From the NCBI GenBank assembly GCA_964512485.1, contig CAZEHJ010000060.1, positions 1 through 23,895 on the forward strand: a stretch of 23,895 nucleotides of DNA, given 5' to 3'. The notes beneath the pieces were generated by a model that saw only the letters and a list, made by a program, of their open reading frames with translations, was not told where the DNA came from and did not search any database. Shown here piece by piece: positions 7,821-15,718 of this stretch. The stretch comes from CAZEHJ01 sp964512485. GTDB taxonomy: Bacteria > Bacteroidota > Rhodothermia > Rhodothermales > UBA10348. The number at the start of each line of letters is the position of its first letter. The first letter of the stretch is position 1. A program made the translations under genes and the position numbers.

Positions 7821-9512
7821 CTACACGTGTCCGTTTTTCTCCCAAGGCTTACGCTGGAAATAGTCGTCCGTGATCTTCTTGAGCAGTCCCGAGAGAAGGA
7901 TCAACGTGATTACGTTGGGGAGGGTCACCAATGAAAGGGCCACGTCTCCCAGATCCCAAATCGTTGTTACCGCAATCGTTGCACCCAAAAAGTGGAATAC
8001 CAGGAATACCATTTTGTATGGAATGATCGCTTTTTTGCCCCACAGATAGTTGGCGCATCTATCGCCGTAGTAACTCCATGAGATCGCCGTTGATACAGCA
8101 AACAAAAAGACGCTGATCAAGACGATGTACTTTCCAAGCCATCCCATTCCGATCGGTGCGAGACCTTGTTCGAATCCAAGCGTCGTCAACGGGGAACTGT
8201 TTCGTCCAGCGTTGCCGTAAAGTGCGTCATACGCAACACCATCCGGCGATTCAGCCCTGTCTTCATCGGGGAAAATGGATCCAGTAAATGGCACGGTTTG
8301 AGCTTCATCTACGAAGAAGCGATCGACGCTTATGTCGTAAAAAGCGAATCTCGGATCTGAATCCGACGACACGACGGGGTAACCGTCGTTGACCTGGAAG
8401 AGATCAGGAGCGGACACGCCGGAAAAACTGCCGGTATCGTCGATCTCTACATACGAGATGTTTCCGTCGCTCAAATTCAGTTCAGTGGGCACTTTGGCGC
8501 TGAATACTCCCGTTGAAACGATCACGAGGCCCGTCATCGTACAGATCACGATCGTATCGATGAATGGCTCAAGTAGCGCAACTACGCCTTCCGATACAGG
8601 CTCATCCGTTTTGGCAGCGGAGTGAGCAATAGGCGCCGAACCCTGCCCGGCCTCGTTCGAGAAAAGTCCTCGTTGCACTCCGTAGCGCAGTGTAAACAAG
8701 AAGATTCCCATTCCGGTGCCGGCCACGCCAGCGGTCGGATTGAAGGCTTCCGTGAGGATCATTCCGAATGCCGGCATGATCAGTTCGATATTGAGGAAGA
8801 GCACGACGAGGGCCGCAAGGACATACACGCTGGCCATAACCGGAGCCAGAATCCCTGTCACCTTTCCAATTCGTGAAATGCCACCGATGATGACAGCCCC
8901 AACGATTCCAGCGGTGAACAGACCCGTAATCCAGGTGGCAATACCAAAGTTGTCGGCGACCTGTGTAGCGATCGTATTTGACTGGATTGCGTTACCCGTA
9001 AAAAACGAGGTGATCATCAGCATGAAGGCGAAAAACATCGCCACCGGTTTCCAATTCCATCCAAAGACGTCTTTGATTCCGCGCTCGATGTAATACATGG
9101 GGCCGCCGGCAACAGAGCCTTCCCACTTGGTGCCGCCATCCATGTTGATGCGGTAGTGCTGAGCAAGTGTAACCTCACTGAACTTTGTGGCCATCCCGAG
9201 CAAGGCGGTCATCCACATCCAGAACAGGGCTCCCGGGCCGCCCCAGTGAATGGCCAGTGCGACACCAGCGATATTGCCGGTTCCTACCGTGGCCGATAGC
9301 GCGGTTGTCAGCGCCTGAAAGTGAGATACGTCACCCGGATTGTTGGGGTCATCATATTTCCCCGAGGTGACGGCAAAACCGTGACCCAGCTTGCGAAGTT
9401 GAATAAATCCAAGGCGAATGGTGAGAAACGCGCCTGCTCCGAGCAGTCCGATGACCAGAACGGGTGACAGATAGGTATTTGCGATCGCAATAAAGTGCTC
9501 TAAGGCTTCCAT
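7821..9512 (-). CDS. Sodium:alanine symporter (AGCS family) with internal insertion
   Basis: 563 residues, against about 450-480 for most family members. Family signatures are intact: SATVGTGNIAGVALAIHWGG (73-92), GPGALFWMWMTALLGMATKF, GGPMYYIERG, and RGLFSNEAGQGSAPIAHSAA (281-300). It should import alanine or glycine with Na+ at the inner membrane. Between TGVFSAKVP (about 334-342) and GLAPIGMGWLGKYIV (about 450) lies an extra acidic, soluble-looking segment of about 100 residues, rich in D, S, F and G. The frame reads straight through, so this is an insertion and not a sequencing break. The C-terminal helices then resume with FAVSTAISWSYYGDRCANYLWG. It is the first gene of the cluster and has a 182-base upstream region. 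Confidence 0.95.
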   Translation of the reverse strand: MEALEHFIAIANTYLSPVLVIGLLGAGAFLTIRLGFIQLRKLGHGFAVTSGKYDDPNNPGDVSHFQALTTALSATVGTGNIAGVALAIHWGGPGALFWMWMTALLGMATKFSEVTLAQHYRINMDGGTKWEGSVAGGPMYYIERGIKDVFGWNWKPVAMFFAFMLMITSFFTGNAIQSNTIATQVADNFGIATWITGLFTAGIVGAVIIGGISRIGKVTGILAPVMASVYVLAALVVLFLNIELIMPAFGMILTEAFNPTAGVAGTGMGIFLFTLRYGVQRGLFSNEAGQGSAPIAHSAAKTDEPVSEGVVALLEPFIDTIVICTMTGLVIVSTGVFSAKVPTELNLSDGNISYVEIDDTGSFSGVSAPDLFQVNDGYPVVSSDSDPRFAFYDISVDRFFVDEAQTVPFTGSIFPDEDRAESPDGVAYDALYGNAGRNSSPLTTLGFEQGLAPIGMGWLGKYIVLISVFLFAVSTAISWSYYGDRCANYLWGKKAIIPYKMVFLVFHFLGATIAVTTIWDLGDVALSLVTLPNVITLILLSGLLKKITDDYFQRKPWEKNGHV

Positions 9513-9585
9513 GGATCAGGTAATTGGTTCCTAGGGACGAATCGGCCATTCGACATCAGAATTGATGAAATCAGTCGGTAAAAGC

Positions 9586-9597
9586 CGTTTTAAAACG
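9586..9597. promoter_or_regulatory. Perfect 12-bp palindrome upstream of the symporter
   Basis: CGTTTTAAAACG is a perfect palindrome centred about 80 bases upstream of the symporter ATG (9512, minus strand). It sits in an AT-rich stretch that may contain the promoter. It could be an operator, but a short AT-rich palindrome can also arise by chance. Confidence 0.35.
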
Positions 9598-9606
9598 AAT
9601 AGGCGG

Positions 9607-9630
9607 CAATATAACCCGAGACCGTCGGGT
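9607..9630 (-). terminator. Possible weak intrinsic terminator after ftsE
   Basis: On the minus strand, ACCCGA (9630-9625) pairs with TCGGGT (9619-9614) around a five-base loop. The T-rich run TTATATT follows. It lies about 65 bases beyond the ftsE stop and before the symporter gene, where the transcript of the nrnA-ftsE cluster would be expected to end. The T-tract is interrupted, so the call is weak. Confidence 0.35.
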
Positions 9631-9643
9631 GAGCAAACCACAT

Positions 9644-9679
9644 TGAACAGACCCAAAAAAGTGATGCTGAACAGGCCCA
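9644..9679. repeat. Short direct repeat TGAACAG(A/G)CCCA
   Basis: Two copies, 9644-9655 and 9668-9679, differ at one base in twelve and are spaced 24 bases start to start. They lie just past the ftsE stop codon. No function is evident. Confidence 0.5.
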
Positions 9680-9694
9680 GTGCGGTACAGGTGG

Positions 9695-10384
9695 CTACGT
9701 AGACAGCGATCTCGGGTCCACTTCCACAATTCTGCGATTCATCACCGCCAGAGTGCGCGCGGGAAAGTTTCTGACGAGCCGGTAGTCATGTGTCGCCATG
9801 ATCACGGTCATACCGGAGCGGTGAAGACCGATCAACAGCTTTTGAATGTCGTCGGCGACGGTCGGATCAAGATTGCCCGTCGGCTCGTCAGCCAGCATGA
9901 TCCAGGGCTCGTTGATTATTGCCCGAGCGATTACAACACGCTGCTGCTCACCTCCGGACAACTCGTGCGGAAATTGACGACGCTTGTGACTCAAACCGAC
10001 CCTCGAAAGCACATGAAGCACGCGGTTTTTGACCGCCTTTCCGCGGTTGCCGGTTACATACTGCGCGAAGGCCACATTGTCGAAAACATTTCTGTCGGGC
10101 AGCAGCTGGAAATCCTGAAAGACAACGCCCAGTGAGCGACGGAGGTACGGAATGTCAGACTGTTTCATTTTGTCTGAACGAAAATCCGCAACGCGAACGA
10201 CTCCAGAATCCGGTTCTGTTTCCATGTAGAGCAGTCGCAGGAGTGAGCTCTTGCCGCTTCCGGTTGGTCCGACCAGATATACCAGTTCACCACGCTCGAT
10301 TTTTACGGAGACGTTTTCCAATACCGGTTTGGTGGCGATCTCCTGGGAAGAATACGAGATCGTTACGTTGGAAAGCTCTATCAC
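9695..10384 (-). CDS. ftsE: FtsE-type cell-division ABC ATPase
   Basis: 229 residues from the GTG at 10384, which gives the usual beginning MIELSNVTISY. The open frame upstream runs into the methyltransferase gene and has no family similarity. Walker A is GPTGSGKS (39-46). The Q-loop reads FQDFQLLPDRNVFDNV, an FtsE hallmark. The signature is LSGGEQQR (142-149), Walker B is MLADEPTGNLD, and the switch histidine is H199. FtsE with the membrane protein FtsX regulates peptidoglycan hydrolases at the division site. No ftsX is adjacent: the next gene is the unrelated symporter, so the partner must be elsewhere. It lies 94 bases after the methyltransferase stop and is probably the last gene of its cluster. 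LolD is the closest alternative, but the LPDRNV loop favours FtsE. Confidence 0.88.
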   Translation of the reverse strand: MIELSNVTISYSSQEIATKPVLENVSVKIERGELVYLVGPTGSGKSSLLRLLYMETEPDSGVVRVADFRSDKMKQSDIPYLRRSLGVVFQDFQLLPDRNVFDNVAFAQYVTGNRGKAVKNRVLHVLSRVGLSHKRRQFPHELSGGEQQRVVIARAIINEPWIMLADEPTGNLDPTVADDIQKLLIGLHRSGMTVIMATHDYRLVRNFPARTLAVMNRRIVEVDPRSLST

Positions 10385-10478
10385 AGGGTCAATCGATGAG
10401 GAATGATGGCGATCAGAAATGATGGCGCGGGAATATACACAGAAGGAGGTCGCTGAAGAAGTCCTCCAAACACCCCGT

Positions 10479-11246
10479 TCAGTCTTCGAGCTCCAATACC
10501 CAGTGAATCCTTTCTGCATCATCGTGGGCAGGGTCCAGGCTGAATCCATCAAACGCCGTCTTGATTCGGAATCTCGATCGATCCACAGCAGCGATAACCT
10601 GTCGACGCGTCCAGGCGCGCTGAACGTGGCGTTCGAAGAACTGGCCCTGCGGGGTTTTGATCTCGAATTCTGTCGTGTGCAGTCCGACTTCTATGTCGAA
10701 TGAACTCTTTCTGACAAAACTGATAGCTCCGGATTCTCCTTCGTCCTCAAAAAATGCTGCGTTGTTGATTGAATTCGCTGGAGTGCTCTGATCAAAAATA
10801 ACAATGCCTCCGGGCTTCAATCGATCGGCCATGCCCGCCAATATTCGATCCACACCTTCGTCAGTCCGGGCATAATTGAAACCATCATACATCAATAAAA
10901 TGACGTCGTACAATCCGTCCAGGCCGCCCCAGTCACCCTCGAAGTCCAATTTCTGGACCTGGAAACGACCCTCGAATCTGTTCAGTCGATTCTGGGCCAA
11001 TTCGAGCATCTCGGCGGACGAGTCTGTAGCCAGCACGTTTCCGACTCCCTGGTCCAGCAATTCTTCTGTGAGGAGAGCCGTCCCGGCGCCGAGCTCCAGA
11101 ATGGACGGGCCGTCGCCCTCGGTATAGTCCGGCAGGTTCTCGTCAATCAAGTGCCACACGTAGTCTGCCCAGGCCTCGTAGTCCACGTGTTCCATGACGA
11201 CGTCATAGATTTTCGCGAGCGCGGTGTAGGGGCGAACGGTTTTCAC
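10479..11246 (-). CDS. Class I SAM-dependent methyltransferase
   Basis: 255 residues starting with GTG at 11246; start and pdxA stop overlap as GTGA. Motif I is ILELGAGT (49-56), with LATDSSAEML as the acidic motif II loop, YDVILLMYDGFNYA as motif IV and RLKPGGIVIFDQST as post-motif. This is a Rossmann-fold methyltransferase resembling the small YqeM-like or methyltransferase type 11/25 group, with a C-terminal half of beta strands ending HWVLELED. The substrate (small molecule, lipid or protein) cannot be inferred. The tight overlap with pdxA implies co-translation but not necessarily a role in vitamin B6 metabolism. Confidence 0.87.
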   Translation of the reverse strand: MKTVRPYTALAKIYDVVMEHVDYEAWADYVWHLIDENLPDYTEGDGPSILELGAGTALLTEELLDQGVGNVLATDSSAEMLELAQNRLNRFEGRFQVQKLDFEGDWGGLDGLYDVILLMYDGFNYARTDEGVDRILAGMADRLKPGGIVIFDQSTPANSINNAAFFEDEGESGAISFVRKSSFDIEVGLHTTEFEIKTPQGQFFERHVQRAWTRRQVIAAVDRSRFRIKTAFDGFSLDPAHDDAERIHWVLELED

Positions 11247-12247
11247 GATTCCTGTTTCTGCTCGTTCCGGTTTTTTCTCTGTTGGAAAACTTGGGCGGCC
11301 AGGCGGATAGCCGTTTTCAGACTTCCCTCGTCCGCAATGCCACCTCCCGCGATATCAAACGCGGTGCCATGATCAGGAGAGGTTCTCACGATGGGTAGCC
11401 CGGCAGTAAAATTTACTCCCTTGCCGAACGACAGAGCCTTGAATGGGATGAGTCCCTGGTCGTGATACATCGCTACGACCGCATCATATGCCTTCCAGGT
11501 TGCGCTTCCGAAGAAACCGTCAGCCGGGAATGGCCCGAAGACATCTGCTTCCAAGCGAAATCGTTTCATGGCGGGCATGATAATTTCTTTCTCTTCCGAA
11601 CCGAGCACTCCGCCATCACCTGCGTGGGGATTCAGACCCAACACCGCGATTTGGGGAGAATCAATTCCAAAGTCTTGCCTGAGCGTCTCGACTGTCATGG
11701 CAATCGTATCCGAGACGAGATCCTGGCTTATCGTCGAGGAGATTCTGGAAACGGGAATGTGAGTTGTCACGAGAGACACTCTCAATCCTTCCGAAACCAT
11801 CATCATCAACTCTGACTCGGAGGCCGTCAGCTTTGCGATAAATTCTGTGTGGCCCGGAAAATCATATCCCGCGGCTGCGATTGCCTCTTTCGAGATAGGA
11901 CACGTAACCATGGCATCAGCGCTTCCTGACAGGCATTGATGCACCGCGCTCTCGACGCAGCTCATTGAATACGCACCGGAATGCTGATTCAATTGGCCTG
12001 GATGAAAAACGCCATCAGACAGACCGTCAATGGCAATGAAAGTCGAAGGCGCAGACCCACCACCAATCATCTGTGTGTAGTGATCGAACACGGCGGGAGA
12101 CCCGACGGGCATCAATTCGACCGACTCCAGTAGATCGGAATCGGTAAAACATTTTGCCAGAACTTCGGGACCAATTCCATTGGGATCACCCATGGAAACG
12201 GCGATCCTGGGTTTTCTGCCGGTTTCAGATTTTTCTGCTGCGGCCAT
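11243..12247 (-). CDS. pdxA: 4-hydroxythreonine-4-phosphate dehydrogenase
   Basis: 334 residues from the ATG at 12247; a TTG at 12262 in the same frame is possible but less likely. It oxidises 4-phosphohydroxy-L-threonine with NAD+ in the DXP-dependent route to pyridoxal phosphate. Motifs: GDPNGIGPE (20-28), CPISKEAI, GHTEF (132-136), the metal-site histidines H163 (THIP), H208 (LNPHAG) and H262 (YHDQGLIPFK), and the terminal VRTSPDHGTAFDIAG. Length and histidine spacing agree with Escherichia coli PdxA. It lies 37 bases after the leucyl aminopeptidase stop and overlaps the methyltransferase start. The later-step enzyme PdxH is encoded in the next operon upstream. Confidence 0.97.
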   Translation of the reverse strand: MAAAEKSETGRKPRIAVSMGDPNGIGPEVLAKCFTDSDLLESVELMPVGSPAVFDHYTQMIGGGSAPSTFIAIDGLSDGVFHPGQLNQHSGAYSMSCVESAVHQCLSGSADAMVTCPISKEAIAAAGYDFPGHTEFIAKLTASESELMMMVSEGLRVSLVTTHIPVSRISSTISQDLVSDTIAMTVETLRQDFGIDSPQIAVLGLNPHAGDGGVLGSEEKEIIMPAMKRFRLEADVFGPFPADGFFGSATWKAYDAVVAMYHDQGLIPFKALSFGKGVNFTAGLPIVRTSPDHGTAFDIAGGGIADEGSLKTAIRLAAQVFQQRKNRNEQKQES

Positions 12248-12284
12248 TTCTTCCGTAATCAATCCGAGCCGTAGGCTGGAGTTG

Positions 12285-13796
12285 CTATCGTTTCTTCTCG
12301 GCGTAATCCTGCAGGAATCTCGAGAGAAGACGTACTCCGAATCCGGTTCCGCCGGCTTTGTGATATCCCTTCGCTGAATCCAAAAACGCCGGACCAGCTA
12401 TATCAACGTGGATCCATGGATAGTCGACGAAGTGCTCCAGAAATTTGGCCGCAGTAATGGCCCCACCACCACGTCCGCCTACGTTCTTCAGGTCGGCAAC
12501 GGTGCTTTTGAGCTGTTCGTTGTATTCCTCGAACATCGGCATCGGATGCACGCGATCCCCGGAGGCAGCGCCGGCGGAGACGATGGCCTCGATACGTTCG
12601 TCGGCTCCTTTTTCCTCGTTGGTCATCGTTGCCGCTACAATATCTCCGAGAGCCACGTACGCCGATCCCGTAAGCGTTGCGAGTTCGACAACCAACTCGG
12701 GATAGAACGAGGAAGCATAGGACAGTGCGTCAGCAAGAATCATTCTTCCTTCGGCGTCGGTGTTCAGCACCTCGACCGTCTTGCCCGAATGCATGCGCAC
12801 GACGTCGCCCGGGACGTAGGCCGTCTGCCCGGGACGATTATCCGTAGCTGGAATCAAACCGATGACATAAATGGGCAATTCGAGTTTGGCGACGGCTTCC
12901 ATGGCACCGATGACGGCGGCAGCGCCGGACATGTCGCTTTTCATCGAATCCATCGAATTCTTTGTTGGCTTTAGGGAAAGCCCGCCGGTATCGAACACCA
13001 CTCCTTTTCCGACCAGAATAAGCGGTCGGCTGTTGCGGGCGTGTTCAGGTTGCCATTCGAGCACAGAAAACGTCGGAGGATCCTCGCTTCCCCGATTGAC
13101 CGCCAGCAGCCCGCCCATACCTTCTTCTTCGATAAGCTCTTTGTCCCATACGGACACGCTGTAGCCATGCTTTTTGGCAGACTTTTCGATGGCTTTCGAA
13201 AGAAGCACCGGAGTCTTCTCATCCGGCGAAAGATTGATCAGATCCCGAGCGGTACTGACTGCTTCAGAAATGATGCGCCCCCTGTCAGCTCCACGGCGGA
13301 CCTGCTTGTCCTGATCGGCCGTCTGAATGACCAAACGTTGAGCGGGTTCGCCCTTGTCGGAATCGTCGGTTCGATACCTGTCAAAACGGTAAGACCCAAG
13401 AATAAACCCCTCAACGAGGGCCTGAGCGGCTTCATCACCATCCATATCACCGGGTGGGACTGCAATTCCTACAGTTTCTGCTTTGACACTTGTGGCAGTT
13501 TTTGCCCCCAGCGCAGATGCCTTTCTGAGTTTTTCCAGCGCGGTACCAGGCACGGATTCTGACGAACCGTCTCCTGTTCCTACCAGGACGACGCGTTTGG
13601 CCGTTCCTTCTTCGGGGTACAGTACCACGGAATCTCCGACATCTCCCTTGACATCGGCGCGAGCCCGTTCCACGACGTCGCCAAACGCGTCGGCCAGCGT
13701 ATCCAGATCGTCAGACAAGCTGTCAGATCCGACGGGAACGATCAGGAGATCGACGTCCAGTTCAGCGAGTGAAATTGTTGAGACAGATACCTTCAT
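12285..13796 (-). CDS. pepA: Leucyl aminopeptidase (M17 family)
   Basis: 503 residues, the normal M17 length. An N-terminal macro-like domain (about 1-165) is followed by the catalytic domain. Two-metal site motifs: VGKGVVFDTGGLSLKP (262-277, with K264 and D269), MDSMKSDMSGAAAV (D288) and the family signature NTDAEGRMILADAL (345-358, D347 and E349, R351 at the active site). It removes N-terminal residues, preferably leucine, from peptides in the cytoplasm. In enterobacteria PepA also binds DNA; nothing here tests that. It starts 11 bases after the nrnA stop and is followed by pdxA, so it sits in mid-operon. Confidence 0.97.
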   Translation of the reverse strand: MKVSVSTISLAELDVDLLIVPVGSDSLSDDLDTLADAFGDVVERARADVKGDVGDSVVLYPEEGTAKRVVLVGTGDGSSESVPGTALEKLRKASALGAKTATSVKAETVGIAVPPGDMDGDEAAQALVEGFILGSYRFDRYRTDDSDKGEPAQRLVIQTADQDKQVRRGADRGRIISEAVSTARDLINLSPDEKTPVLLSKAIEKSAKKHGYSVSVWDKELIEEEGMGGLLAVNRGSEDPPTFSVLEWQPEHARNSRPLILVGKGVVFDTGGLSLKPTKNSMDSMKSDMSGAAAVIGAMEAVAKLELPIYVIGLIPATDNRPGQTAYVPGDVVRMHSGKTVEVLNTDAEGRMILADALSYASSFYPELVVELATLTGSAYVALGDIVAATMTNEEKGADERIEAIVSAGAASGDRVHPMPMFEEYNEQLKSTVADLKNVGGRGGGAITAAKFLEHFVDYPWIHVDIAGPAFLDSAKGYHKAGGTGFGVRLLSRFLQDYAEKKR

Positions 13797-13807
13797 TCTT
13801 TTTCTGT

Positions 13808-14875
13808 TCAGTTCTGAACGCCGAGCATCGAGAGGTAATCCGCATCTTCATCGGAGATGCCCCCATCGATTCCATCGGTGTTGGTTTCTATAAATTTTGT
13901 TGCCGACTCGACCGAGTTTCGGATCACCGATTCCAGATCAGCACGAACAAACGCGCCAGCGGCATTTCTGTGGCCTCCTCCTCCGAAACTCTGAGCCCAC
14001 TTGTGGACATGGTAGTTTCCCTTCGAGCGGAAGCTGATTTTAGTCCCGCGCTCCGTTTCAGTGTACATCAGAGCAACGTTTACGCCTTCTATAGAGAGAA
14101 GGTGATTCACAAACCCATCCGTCTCTTCCACAGATGCGCCGGAATCCTTCAGGGATCGTTTCGACACGACCATCGATCCCACCAAACCGTTGTGATGTAT
14201 CTGGACGGTTGACAATACACTACTCAAAAGACGTAGTCCTTCGACGCTCTTCTTGTCGAACACCTCCGAGTGGATCGAAGCAGAATCCATGGTAGACACT
14301 TCCAACAACTGAGCAATGTGCCGGTGCAGCTGTGGGGTTACGCTGGAAAAACGAAATGAACCGGTGTCTGTCATGATGGCAACGTAAAGAGCGACCGCGC
14401 CATCCTCATCAATTGCATCCAGATCCCACTCCGCCATCAGTTCAAACAGGAGTTCACCTGTTGAAGATGCAGACTCACGTCGGAGACTGAGGTCAAACCA
14501 CGTTTCTGGATCGGTGTGGTGATCAATCAGAATTCTTGTACCCTGGCTGCTTTTCATCAGCTCTCCCACTTGTCCCAACCGGCTCACTCCATTAGTGTCG
14601 AGAACGACTACCGCGTCGGCATTGGCCAGCGCATCTACCTGGTCCAGAGATCCATCATAGACGATGATACTGTCGGCTCCAGGCATCCATTCGAGGTTAT
14701 AGGGCATGGGATCGGAGTTGATCATCCACACCTGTATTCCCTTGGACGACAGAAACTTACCAAGTGCGAGCTGAGAACCGATGGCGTCGCCATCCGGTCG
14801 GGTATGCGTCGACAGGACGACTCGCTCGCAGCTGCTGAGCTTTTGAATGATTTCCTGAATAGTCTCCGTTGCCAT
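13808..14875 (-). CDS. nrnA: NrnA-like DHH/DHHA1 phosphoesterase
   Basis: 355 residues. The DHH domain shows STHTRPDGDAIGSQLALG (H24, D28, D30), VVVLDTNG (D93), IDHH (117-120) and MTDTGSFRFS (D170). The C-terminal DHHA1 domain shows QSFGGGGHRNAAGAF (296-309). These match bacterial NrnA, which degrades nanoRNA of two to five nucleotides and dephosphorylates 3'-phosphoadenosine-5'-phosphate. The linker is slightly long, and a 25-residue acidic tail after DHHA1 is not part of the core fold. It is the first gene of the nrnA-pepA-pdxA-methyltransferase-ftsE cluster. A palindromic element lies 23-50 bases upstream of the start. A cyclic-di-AMP phosphodiesterase role is less likely, because the sensory domains of GdpP are absent. 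Confidence 0.92.
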   Translation of the reverse strand: MATETIQEIIQKLSSCERVVLSTHTRPDGDAIGSQLALGKFLSSKGIQVWMINSDPMPYNLEWMPGADSIIVYDGSLDQVDALANADAVVVLDTNGVSRLGQVGELMKSSQGTRILIDHHTDPETWFDLSLRRESASSTGELLFELMAEWDLDAIDEDGAVALYVAIMTDTGSFRFSSVTPQLHRHIAQLLEVSTMDSASIHSEVFDKKSVEGLRLLSSVLSTVQIHHNGLVGSMVVSKRSLKDSGASVEETDGFVNHLLSIEGVNVALMYTETERGTKISFRSKGNYHVHKWAQSFGGGGHRNAAGAFVRADLESVIRNSVESATKFIETNTDGIDGGISDEDADYLSMLGVQN

Positions 14876-14897
14876 CGAACGTCGGGTTGGGGGTCAA

Positions 14898-14924
14898 AGT
14901 GATCACTGCATAAAACGATGCAGT
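14898..14924. promoter_or_regulatory. Overlapping palindromes upstream of nrnA
   Basis: AGTGATCACT (14898-14907) is a perfect 10-bp palindrome. It shares its last three bases with a second perfect inverted repeat, ACTGCAT (14905-14911) and ATGCAGT (14918-14924), separated by six bases. The block sits 23 bases upstream of the nrnA ATG, where it could be a repressor operator or a leader hairpin. Confidence 0.5.
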
Positions 14925-14957
14925 CTGGATTTAACCCTGAGCGTCAGCCAATGTTCG

Positions 14958-14988
14958 AAAAGAGGCCGCGATTAGCGTTGCCGCCTCT
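14958..14988 (-). terminator. Intrinsic terminator downstream of pdxH
   Basis: On the minus strand, AGAGGC (14988-14983) pairs with GCCTCT (14966-14961). Two more pairs lie inside a G-G mismatch, and the stem is followed directly by a short T run (CTCTTTTCG). It is about 75 bases past the pdxH stop and before the nrnA promoter region, so it would separate the two minus-strand operons. Confidence 0.5.
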
Positions 14989-15064
14989 CAATATTCATCG
15001 TTGCTGAACGAATCGGCGCCCGTGAGACGTTTCTTGAGCTCAGGTCGAGGCTACTCGGCTGACA

Positions 15065-15718
15065 TCAAGGATAAAGGCGATGGGTAGACCATTCGGAAGC
15101 CTTACGCTCGAACACGAGCCGATCGTGTAGACGGAACGGTCTCCCCTGCCAGAATTCAATCCGCTCGGGAATCACCCGGTAGCCGCCCCAATTGTCTGGT
15201 AAGGGAATTTCTTCGCCGGCGAATTTTGCTTCGAACTCGCGAACCTGATTCTCAAGCGTTTTTCTCTGGTCGAGTTCCGAGGATTGTTTGGACGCCCATG
15301 CTCCAATCTGACTCCCTTTTGAACGCGAGTGGAAATATTCCCCGCTTTCCTCCCGACTGATCCGCTCAATCCGGCCTTCAATCCGAACCTGCCGCTGGAG
15401 AATGGGCCAATGGAATAGGAGGGCCGCATGAGGGTTGCTGTCCAGATCCGACGCCTTTCTGCTGTCGTAATTGGTGTAAAAGGTGAATCCATCCTTTCCC
15501 ACCGATTTGAGCAGGACCATTCTGGAAGATGGTTTACCATCAGAGGTCGCTGTCGATAGGGTCATGGCCTCCGGAAGAAACAGGCCCGATTTTCTGGCAG
15601 ATTCAAACCAGCTTTCAAACAAAGAAATCGGGTCGTCTCCCGGTTCGGCATCGGTCAGACCGACGACGATACCCCTTCCTGCAGTGAGCAGGGATCGCAG
15701 GTTCTTGAAGAAGCTCAT
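15065..15718 (-). CDS. pdxH: Pyridoxamine/pyridoxine 5'-phosphate oxidase
   Basis: 217 residues, essentially the length of Escherichia coli PdxH. It uses FMN and oxygen to convert pyridoxine or pyridoxamine 5'-phosphate to pyridoxal 5'-phosphate in the cytoplasm. Typical segments: PEAMTLSTATSDGKPSSRMVLLKSV, FTFYTNYDSRKASDL and HWPILQRQVRIEGRIERI in the FMN and substrate site, SRSKGSQIGAWASKQSS, and the C-terminal PDNWGGYRVIPERIEFWQG, then RLHDRLVF and a final HRLYP. The ATG overlaps the stop of the upstream secreted-protein gene by four bases (ATGA), indicating coupled translation. It is the last gene of its operon, ahead of a terminator-like hairpin. Confidence 0.97.
   Translation of the reverse strand: MSFFKNLRSLLTAGRGIVVGLTDAEPGDDPISLFESWFESARKSGLFLPEAMTLSTATSDGKPSSRMVLLKSVGKDGFTFYTNYDSRKASDLDSNPHAALLFHWPILQRQVRIEGRIERISREESGEYFHSRSKGSQIGAWASKQSSELDQRKTLENQVREFEAKFAGEEIPLPDNWGGYRVIPERIEFWQGRPFRLHDRLVFERKASEWSTHRLYP

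Noticed and set aside
8166..8493. Symporter insertion as an assembly error or frameshift
   Set aside because: The reading frame is continuous through the segment and family motifs resume in the same frame on both sides.
12408..12974. Plus-strand open frame of 188 codons opposite leucyl aminopeptidase
   Set aside because: It is antisense to the catalytic domain of an intact gene with no protein-like features of its own.
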